Shown here: piece after piece, positions 56,001 through 63,877 of the stretch | Layout of the letters: each line of letters begins with the position of its first letter | How positions within the stretch are numbered: position 1 is the stretch's first letter | Notes under the pieces: model-generated | What the model was told of the DNA's origin: nothing | The model's database searches: none | Seen by the model: only the letters and a program-made list of their open reading frames with translations | From: Tubulanus polymorphus | Lineage: Eukaryota; Nemertea; Palaeonemertea; Tubulaniformes; Tubulanidae | Direction: 5' to 3' | NCBI RefSeq assembly: GCF_964204645.1 | Contig: NW_027437451.1 | Coordinates: 42,001-106,000, forward strand | Length of the DNA stretch: 64,000 nucleotides | Translations under genes and position numbers: made by a program

Positions 56001-58064
56001 GTTCAGTTTACCTTAACCTATCATTTCAGATCGAGTCCATCATCTTCAGGAGCATAAATAGCCAGAAAATTCTTAATCTTTCCACCTATCTATTTGAAAT
56101 CAGTTCAATACGCCTTAACCCATCTTTTCAGATTGAGTCTATCATCTTCAGAACCAAATGCAGCCAGAAAATTCTGATTCTTTCAACCAATCTATTGAAA
56201 ATCAGTTCAGTACACCCTAACCCATCAATTAAGATAGAATTCATCATCTTTAGGACCCTATTTGTCAAGAAAAATTTGTATCTTTCAGTCCATCTACTCG
56301 AAATCAGTTCAGTTTACCTTAACCTATCATTTCAGATCGAGTCCATCATCTTCAGGAGCATAAATAGCCAGAAAATTCTTAATCTTTCCACCTATCTATT
56401 TGAAATCAGTTCAATACGCCTTATCCCATCTTTTCAGATTGAATCAATCAACTTCAGAAGTATAAGTAGTCAGAAAATTCTAAATCTTTCCACCTATCTA
56501 TTTGAAATCAGTTCAATACGCCTTAAAACATCAGTTCAGATCGAGTCCATCATCTTCAGGAGCATAAATAGCCAGAAAATTCTTAATCTTTCCACCTATC
56601 TACTCGAAATCAGTTCAATTTACCTTAACCTATCATTTCAGATTGAGTCCATCATCTTCAGGAGAATAAGCACCCAGAAAATTCTGAATCTTTCCACCTA
56701 TCTATTTGAAATCAGTTCAATACGCCTTAACCCATCTTTTCAGATTGAGTCCATCATCTTCAGAACCAAAGGCAGCCAGAAAATTCTGATTCTTTCAACC
56801 AATCTATTGAAAATCAGTTCAGTACACCCTAACCCATCAATTAAGATAGAATTCATCATCTTTAGGACCCTATTTTGCAAGAAAAATCTGTATCTTTCAG
56901 TCCATCTACTCGAAATCAGTTCAGTTTACCTTACCCTATCATTTCAGATCGAGTCCATCATCTTCAGGAGCATAAATAGCCAGAAAATTCTTAATCTTTC
57001 CACCCATCTATTTGAAATCAGTTCAATACGCCGAGTCCATCATCTTCAGAACCAAAGGCAGCAAGAAAATTCTGATTCTTTCAACCTATCTATTTGAAAT
57101 CAGTTCAGTACACCCTAACCCATCAATTAAGATAGAATTCGTCATCTTTAGGACCCTATTTTGCAAGAAAAATCTGTATCTTTCAGTCCATCTACTCGAA
57201 ATCAGTTCAGTTTACCTTACCCTATCATTTCAGATCGAGTCCATCATCTTCAGGAGCATAAATAGCCAGAAAATTCTTAATCTTTCAACCCATCTATTTG
57301 AAATCAGTTCAATACGCCTTATCCCATCTTTTCAGATTGAATCAATCAACTTCAGAAGTATAAGTAGTCAGAAAATTCTGAATCTTTCCACCTATCTATT
57401 TGAAATCAGTTCAATGCGCCTTATCCCATCTTTTCAGATTGAATCAATCAACTTCAGAAGTATAAGTAGTCAGAAAATTCTGAATCTTTCCACCTATCTA
57501 TTTGAAATCAGTTCAATACGCCTTAACACATCATTTCAGATCGAGTCCATCATCTTCAGGAGCATAAATAGCCAGAAAATTCTTAATCTTTCCACCTATC
57601 TACTCGAAATCAGTTCAGTTTACCTTAACCTATCATTTCAGATTGAGTCCATCATCTTCAGGAGAATAAGCACCCAGAAAATTCTGAATCTTTCCACCTA
57701 TCTATTTGAAATCAGTTCAATACGCCTTAGCCCATCTTTTCAGATTGAGTCCATCATCTTTAGAACCAAAGGCAGCCAGAAAATTCTGATTCTTTCCACC
57801 TATCTATTTGAAATCAGTTCAGTTCACCCTTACCCATCAATTAAGATAGAATTCATCATCTTTAGGACCCTATTTTGCAAGAAAAATCTGTATCTTTCAG
57901 TCCATCTACTCGAAATCAGTTCAGTTTACCTTAACCTATCATTTCAGATCGAGTCCATCATCTTCAGGAGCATAAATAGCCAGAAAATTCTTAATCTTTC
58001 CACCTATCTATTTGAAATCAGTTCAATACGCCTTAACACATCTTTTCAGATTGAGTCCATCATC
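53009..58064 (+). repeat. About 5.06-kb block, copy 2 (partner 36,735-41,790)
   Basis: Second copy of the 36.7-41.8 kb block. Private changes include 'cagaaatatctt' at 53,310 (also at 32,281), 'gtcatgtttagg' at 53,490 (also at 46,167) and 'cagaattataggcag' at 55,741. These tie this copy to the 45.8-52 kb region as well as to 36.7 kb, so it is a recombinant of more than one source. Confidence 0.88.
57032..57033 (+). other. 20-bp deletion junction (6 of 7)
   Basis: Same junction, 4,672 bp after the previous one, the same spacing as between junctions 3 and 4. Confidence 0.95.
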
Positions 58065-60989
58065 TTCAGAACCAAAAGCAGCCAGAAAATTCTGATTCTT
58101 TCAACCTATCTATTTGAAATCAGTTCAATTCGCCTAAACGCATCATTTCAGATTGAATCAATCAACTTCAGTAGTATAATTAGTCAGAAAATTCTGAATC
58201 TCTCAACCAATCTATTGAAAATCAGTTCAGTACACCCTAACCCATCAATTAAGATAGAATTCATCATTTTTAGGACCTAATTAATCAAGAAAAATCTGTT
58301 TTTTTCATCCCATCTACTCGAAATCAGTTCAGTTTACCTTAACCTATCATTTCAGATCGAGTCCATCATCTTCAGGAGCATAAATAGCCAGAAAATTCTT
58401 AATCTTTCCACCTATCTATTTGAAATCAGTTCAATACGCCTTAACCCATCTTTTCAGATTGAATCAATTAACTTCAGAAGTATAAGTAGTCAGAAAATTC
58501 TGATTCTTTCAACCTATCTATTTGAAATCAGTTCAATTCGCCTAAACGCATCATTTCAGATTGAATCAATCAACTTCAGTAGTATAATTAGTCAGAAAAT
58601 TCTGAATCTTTCAACCAATCTATTGAAAATCAGTTCAGTACACCCTAACCCATCAATTAAGATAGAATTCATCATTTTTAGGACCTAATTAATCAAGAAA
58701 AATCTGTTTCTTTCATCCCATCTACTCGAAATCAGTTCAGTTTACCTTAACATATCATTTCAGATCGAGTCCATCATCTTCAGGAGCATAAATAGCCAGA
58801 AAATTCTTAATCTTTCCACCTATCTATTTGAAATCAGTTCAATACGCCTTAACCCATCTTTTCAGATTGAGTCCATCATCTTCAGAACCAAAGGCAGCCA
58901 GAAAATTCTGATTCTTTCCACCTATCTATTTGAAATCAGTTCAGTTCACCCTAACCCATCAATAAAGATAGAATTCGTCATCTTTAGGACCCTATTTTGC
59001 AAGAAAAATCTGTATCTTTCAGTCCATCTACTCGAAATCAATTCAGTTTACCTTACCCAATCACTTCAGATCGAGTCCATCATCTTCAGGAGCATAAATA
59101 GCCAGAAAATTCTTAATCTTTCCACCTATCTATTTGAAATCAGTTCAATACGCCTTATCCCATCTTTTCAGATTGAATCAATCAACTTCAGAAGTATAAG
59201 TAGTCAGAAAATTCTGAATCTTTCCACCTATCTATTTGAAATCAGTTCAATACGCCTTATCCCATCTTTTCAGATTGAATCAATCAACTTCAGAAGTATA
59301 AGTAGTCAGAAAATTCTGAATCTTTCCACCTATCTATTTGAAATCAGTTCAATACGCCTTAACACATCATTTCAGATCGAGTCCATCATCTTCAGGAGCA
59401 TAAATAGCCAGAAAATTCTTAATCTTTCCACCTATCTACTCGAAATCAGTTCAGTTTACCTTAACCTATCATTTCAGATTGAGTCCATCATCTTCAGGAG
59501 AATAAGCACCCAGGAAATTCTGAATCTTTCCACCTATCTATTTGAAATCAGTTCAATACGCCTTAACACATCTTTTCAGATTGAGTCCATCATCTTCAGA
59601 ACCAAAGGCAGCCAGAAAATTCTGATTCTTTCAACCTATCTATTTGAAATCAGTTCAGTTCACCCTAACTCATCAATTAAGATAGAATTCGTCATCTTTA
59701 GGACCCTATTTTGCAAGAAAAATCTGTATCTTTCAGTCCATCTACTCGAAATCAGTTCAGTTTACCTTAACCTATCATTTCAGATCGAGTCCATCATCTT
59801 CAGGAGCATAAATAGCCAGAAAATTCTTAATCTTTCCACCTATCTATTTGAAATCAGTTCAATACGCCTTAACCCATCTTTTCAGATTGAATCAATCAAC
59901 TTCAGAAGTATAAGTAGTCAGAAAATTCTGATTCTTTCAACCAATCTATTGAAAATCAGTTCAGTACACCCTAACCCAACAATTAAGATAGAATTCATCA
60001 TCTTTAGGACCCTATTTTGCAAGAAAAATCTGTATCTTTCAGTCCATCTACTCGAAATCAGTTCAGTTTACCTTAACCTATCATTTCAGATCGAGTCCAT
60101 CATCTTCAGGAGCATAAATAGCCAGAAAATTCTTAATCTTTCCTCCTATCTATTTGAAATCAGTTCAATACGCCTTAACCCATCTTTTCAGATTGAGTCC
60201 ATCATCTTCAGAACCAAAGGCAGCAAGAAAATTCTGATTCTTTCAACCTATCTATTTGAAATCAGTTCAGTACACCCTAACCCATCAATTAAGATAGAAT
60301 TCATCATCTTTAGGACCATATTTTGCAAGAAAAATCTGTATCTTTCAGTCCATATACTCGAAATCAGTTCAGTTTACCTTAACCTATCATTTCAGATCGA
60401 GTCCATCATCTTCAGGAGCATAAATAGCCAGAAAATTCTTAATCTTTCCACCTATCTATTTGAAATCAGTTCAATACGCCTTAACCCATCTTTTCAGATT
60501 GAATCAATCAACTTCAGAAGTATAAGTAGTCAGAAAATTCTGAATCTTTCAACCAATCTATTGAAAATCAGTTCAGTACACCCTAACCCAACAATTAAGA
60601 TAGAATTCATCATCTTTAGGACCCTATTTTGCAAGAAAAATCTGTATCTTTCAGTCCATCTACTCGAAATCAGTTCAGTTTACCTTAACCTATCATTTCA
60701 GATCGAGTCCATCATCTTCAGGAGCATAAATAGCCAGAAAATTCTTAATCTTTCCTCCTATCTATTTGAAATCAGTTCAATATGCCTTAACCCATCTTTT
60801 CAGATTGAGTCCATCATCTTCAGAACCAAAGGCAGCAAGAAAATTCTGATTCTTTCAACCTATCTATTTGAAATCAGTTCAATACGCCTTAACCCATCTT
60901 TTCAGATCGAGTCCATCATCTTCAGGAGCATAAAAAGCCAGAAAATTCTTAATCTTTCCACCTATCTATTTGAAATCAGTTCAATACGC

Positions 60990-60991
60990 CG
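60990..60991 (+). other. 20-bp deletion junction (7 of 7)
   Basis: Same junction near the right end, 3,958 bp after the previous one (39 monomers less 20 bp). Here the preceding monomer has 'ccacctatc', not 'ccacccatc', so the linked marker of the other copies is missing; this may be the older form. Confidence 0.95.
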
Positions 60992-61551
60992 AGTCCATCA
61001 TCTTCAGAACCAAAGGCAGCAAGAAAATTCTGATTCTTTCAACCTATCTATTTGAAATCAGTTCAGTACACCCTAACCCATCAATTAAGATAGAATTCAT
61101 CATCTTTAGGACCATATTTTGCAAGAAAAATCTGTATCTTTCAGTCCATCTACTCGAAATCAGTTCAGTTTACCTTAACCTATCATTTCAGATCGAGTCC
61201 ATCATCTTCAGGAGCATAAATAGCCAGAAAATTCTTAATCTTTCCACCTATCTATTTGAAATCAGTTCAATACGCCTTAACACATCATTTCAGATCGAGT
61301 CCATCATCTTCAGGAGCATAAATAGCCAGAAAATTCTTAATCGTTCCACCTATCTACTCGAAATCAGTTCAGTTTACCTTAACCTATCATTTCAGATTGA
61401 GTCCATCATCTTCAGGAGAATAAGCACCCAGAAAATTCTGAATCTTTCCACCTATCTATTTGAAATCAGTTCAATACGCCTTAACCCATCTTTTCAGATT
61501 GAGTCCATCATCTTCAGAACCAAAGGCAGCCAGAAAATTCTGATTCTTTCA

Positions 61552-61755
61552 AACAATCTATTGAAAATCAGTTCAATACGCCTTAACCCATCTTTTCAGT
61601 TTGAATCCATCAACTTCAGAAGCATAAGTAGCCAGAAAATTCTGAATCTTTCAGCCAATGTATTGAAAATCAGTTCAGTACACCCTAACCCATCAAGTAA
61701 GATAGAATTCATCATCTTCAGAACCAAAAGCAGCCAGAAAATTCTGATTCTGAGA
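61552..61755 (+). repeat. Diverged terminal monomers at the right edge of the array
   Basis: The last two monomers keep the 102-bp register but carry changes seen nowhere else that I looked: 'caaacaatc' at 61,550, 'cagtttgaatcc' at 61,598, 'cagccaatgtattg' at 61,652 and 'catcaagtaagatag' at 61,693. The final monomer joins a C-type front to a B-type back. Identity stops after 'attctgattct' at 61,751, at the very end of a monomer. Confidence 0.85.
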
Positions 61756-62025
61756 ATCTATTGTTTATCGTGAATTTTGAAACTTCTTTAATTTAATCTT
61801 ATTGACAATGAGAGGGTCGTGAAATTGGAGTAACTGACCCCGTAAAATTACAATAGGCAGAGACCTACCTACCTAGACTCGTCGTGAGAAAAATCAAACA
61901 GCACGAAATGACTTTGAAATGATGACTTAAAAGGTCGAGCCACATCCAACATTTATAATCTATAGAATAATAGTAATTAATTGTTGACTTTAATTCTGTT
62001 TCATGTAATGAATTTCTATGTTTGC

Positions 62026-62031
62026 AATAAA
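62026..62031 (+). promoter_or_regulatory. Candidate polyadenylation signal AATAAA
   Basis: 'tttgcaataaaacactgatg' lies about 250 bp beyond the stop (61,771-61,773) of the frame that reads out of the array, and is followed by a T/G-containing stretch ('gatgttcaatggt'). The hexamer is expected often by chance in AT-rich DNA, so this matters only if the array is transcribed rightward. Confidence 0.3.
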
Positions 62032-62283
62032 ACACTGATGTTCAATGGTACGAAAACAACCGCTGCTATTACGAGATTAATATATGAAATTGAGAGGAGA
62101 CCTCAAAATAACAAGGTGTGGATTATTTAAATATATAATTATTCAATGATTTGAATCATCAATTAAACTAAACTTCAACATTACAAACTGCGTCTTCTAA
62201 AAATATACGCGAGAAATATCGACATCAAAAACAGCGCGACCAAAATCAGTAAATTAATTCAACCAAATAAACCAGAAACCCAG

Positions 62284-62353
62284 GTACCACAGGAATAGGA
62301 CCCGACCGGGTGGGGTGGGTGCTGTCTGAACCTGAAACCAGTTGTACGTAAGT
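62284..62353 (+). other. Candidate exon fragment ending in a 5' splice-site-like GTAAGT
   Basis: A GC-rich patch in AT-rich surroundings is preceded by 'acccag' (acceptor-like AG at 62,282-62,283) and followed by GTAAGT at 62,348-62,353. One frame is open across it. The patch is only about 64 bp and encodes nothing I recognise, so composition and one splice-like hexamer are the only support. Confidence 0.2.
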
Positions 62354-62623
62354 AAATGTCATTTGTATTTTATAAGAAGTAGAGTTCAACAGTTCAACTC
62401 TTCATCTTAATCAAATCACACTTAACTCACAAACTGTCAAACATTTTCAATCCAGTTCATTGTAAATAAATGCAACTTTTATTGTTAAAAGGTTCCACTT
62501 GAAATTACAACTGCATTTTATATCAACAGCTGAAATTATGTTTTAATTCACAGATTTATCAACTAACTATTCTAACCTAACCTATATATATTCGGCCTAC
62601 CTATTCGGGCTCGGGTTTAGGGG

Positions 62624-63097
62624 TTAGGGAGGGGGATACTGAAATAGAGACATGTTATACAGGTCGCACCGGAATTCTTCAGTCACTCTGTCATCATCAT
62701 TCAACTTTAGATTCAATCTTCTGTGACTAGGGGGTCTTGGTCTTTTCACTGAAATAGAATATACAGGCCGTTCCTGAATCGGACCACTCTGTTGTGTGCT
62801 GGGGGTGAAGACACGTACTCTGTGGCCTAGTCCTCTGGGGTCTTGTCTCAGCGATGACCCTGAAATTGTCATGTTTATTTCAAATAATTTATTTACATAA
62901 TAGGCGTTGTCTAGTAAAGCAATAGATTTAAAAAACCGAAATTCTGAAAAAAAAGAAAACCACCTGAAAATAGAATAGAGAGAAACCCTGGAAAAAAAGA
63001 AGCATGAAATACAGGATCCTGAAATTAAGATATTAAGCATCAAAATAAACAAACAGCTGAGAACTCCCAGGACACCACGCATAGCACCCAATTTCAT
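62624..63097 (-). CDS. Candidate secreted-protein gene, probably two exons read through an intron; function unknown
   Basis: A 157-codon frame runs from ATG (63,097-63,095) to TAA (62,626-62,624). An in-frame GTG just upstream is not used as start because the ATG has G at -3. Residues 1-31 begin MKLG, then a basic residue, a hydrophobic core and small residues, like a signal peptide. Residues 33-55 are very rich in F, but these codons coincide with polypyrimidine tracts ending in AG (AG at 62,988-62,989, 62,944-62,945 and 62,860-62,861), so this middle part is probably intron. From about residue 80 the tail is GC-richer, hydrophilic and basic, with RPRPP, a KR dibasic site and an acidic DDD, ending QYPPP. 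It could be a secreted peptide precursor or a chance frame. I recognise no family. The direction is toward the satellite. Confidence 0.35.
   Translation of the reverse strand: MKLGAMRGVLGVLSCLFILMLNILISGSCISCFFFSRVSLYSIFRWFSFFSEFRFFKSIALLDNAYYVNKLFEINMTISGSSLRQDPRGLGHRVRVFTPSTQQSGPIQERPVYSISVKRPRPPSHRRLNLKLNDDDRVTEEFRCDLYNMSLFQYPPP
62860..62861 (-). other. Candidate 3' splice site before the hydrophilic exon
   Basis: Reading the minus strand, 'acaatttcag' precedes GGTCATCGC at 62,859-62,851, where the sequence changes from AT-rich to GC-richer and the frame becomes hydrophilic. The two upstream AGs have better pyrimidine tracts, so which acceptor is used is uncertain. Confidence 0.3.
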
Positions 63098-63100
63098 CAC

Positions 63101-63761
63101 TTAAATTAACCCATTATATTTCCATGTAATACTATAACTTACTAACTCACCGAGTAAGTTCCTAATAACTAACTAAACCTATAAAACATAATTTCAGCTG
63201 TTAATGTTTTTCTAACTTACAGTTTATCCAATCCTGTGTGTGTTGAATCCAATGACAATCTTTGAGTCAATTTGAATCCTTGTGTTTTCAATAACGTGCC
63301 GGAATCCTGAATAAGAAATTTAGTTTCGAGTAACAGTTCACAGTTTTTGAGAACAGGTCATATTAATCGATTCCATTCACAATAAATCCGTATATATGTT
63401 CACAAGAGGTAGGTATGTTAAAATGTCTGATTTTTACTGTAGACATGACGTGCGAGCACCTCTAAGTCAGACAGTCATATGAATAATGTACACTTGACAC
63501 CCAGATGTAATAATCTGTGCTGGACACAACGAACGACAAGAATGGTCGAACACAATGAAGCTTCATATTTCATATTATCTAACTATTGGGTCACTGGTCA
63601 TAATCCATCTTCGCTCTATAAACTGCGCGGCTCTGCTGAAATCAATCCATTCCGAACTGCATGAAGTATGTATCAGTATAAATCAGATACTATAGAAATA
63701 TCTTATAGCAATTGATTTAACTTGAAATTTGAATTTTAATGATTAATTTATATTTTCATGA
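63101..63761. other. AT-rich flank, no supported gene
   Basis: Contains acceptor-like tracts on the plus strand ('gtttttctaacttacag' near 63,207-63,223), a short TG run at about 63,234-63,243 and a 61-codon ATG frame at 63,479-63,664 with no recognisable content. The 5' sequence of the minus-strand candidate gene, if real, would lie in 63,098 onward; no clear TATA or initiator was seen. Confidence 0.6.
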
Positions 63762-63787
63762 GGCGTCGGCGCCGCCAACACCGGGTC
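63762..63787. other. Short CpG-rich patch with a perfect 8-bp palindrome
   Basis: 'ggcgtcggcgccgcc' stands out in AT-rich sequence; 63,767-63,774 (cggcgccg) is its own reverse complement. No function is assigned. Confidence 0.5.
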
Positions 63788-63828
63788 CAGCTTCCAAAAC
63801 ATCCTCATCAATGATTCGACGCATAATC

Positions 63829-63877
63829 AGTCATACTCGTCAGTGATTGGATACAAAGTTAGTCATACTCGTCGGTG
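63829..63877 (+). repeat. Direct repeat of 17 bp, two copies 32 bp apart
   Basis: 'agtcatactcgtcagtg' at 63,829-63,845 recurs as 'agtcatactcgtcggtg' at 63,861-63,877 with one mismatch. It could be the edge of a dispersed or minisatellite-like element continuing beyond the window, or a local duplication. Confidence 0.7.

Larger units (their letters stand above)
1..61755 (+). repeat. 102-bp tandem satellite array, about 607 monomers, truncated by the left window edge
   Basis: The same 102-bp motif repeats head to tail, without inversion or insertion of foreign sequence, from the first base to about 61,755. With monomers phased to begin at base 1 (acctatctat...), start k lies at 1+102k once 12 visible indels are subtracted. 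I checked this at 520, 10,924, 13,577, 20,302, 27,741, 38,493, 47,443, 54,767, 59,949, 61,246, 61,348, 61,450, 61,552 and 61,654. One B monomer counted by hand has 26 C and 12 G, so it is about 37% GC and strongly G-poor on this strand. Only one of the six frames of that monomer lacks a stop. No transposon, terminal repeat or unrelated insertion was seen inside. I do not recognise it as a named satellite family. Collapse or expansion during assembly is possible in an array of this kind. Confidence 0.97.
61756..62623. other. AT-rich single-copy flank, no gene recognised
   Basis: Unrelated to the monomer and not internally repeated. It holds an AATAAA at 62,026-62,031, a GC-rich patch at 62,282-62,347 followed by a donor-like GTAAGT, and two tandem copies of 'aacct' at about 62,573-62,585. 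No open frame of useful length was found on either strand. Confidence 0.7.

Noticed and set aside
1-61755. CRISPR array
   Set aside because: The whole 102-bp unit is repeated; there are no unique spacers between short repeats, and the setting is eukaryotic.
1-61755. Telomere-like CCCTAACCC in C and D monomers
   Set aside because: Only one and a half motif copies per monomer, embedded in conserved unique sequence; the other types have CTTAACCC. It is not a telomeric tract.
1-61755. CENP-B box or other centromere protein motif
   Set aside because: No TTCG....CGGGA-type motif was seen in any monomer type. A centromeric role can be neither claimed nor excluded.
520-61773. Dozens of 114- to 1,007-codon frames as separate protein genes
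   Set aside because: They are sections of one stop-free frame in a tandem monomer, delimited by TTG codons, stop alleles and frameshifts. There are no unique domains, no initiating ATG (one exception at 17,765) and no regular upstream signals.
62570-62635. Short telomere-like strings (aacctaacct, ggggttaggg)
   Set aside because: Two or fewer imperfect units of differing types; chance or very degenerate, with no array.
63479-63664. 61-codon ATG frame on the plus strand
   Set aside because: Short, with no recognisable domain, no signal peptide and no sign of codon bias; frames of this length are expected by chance.
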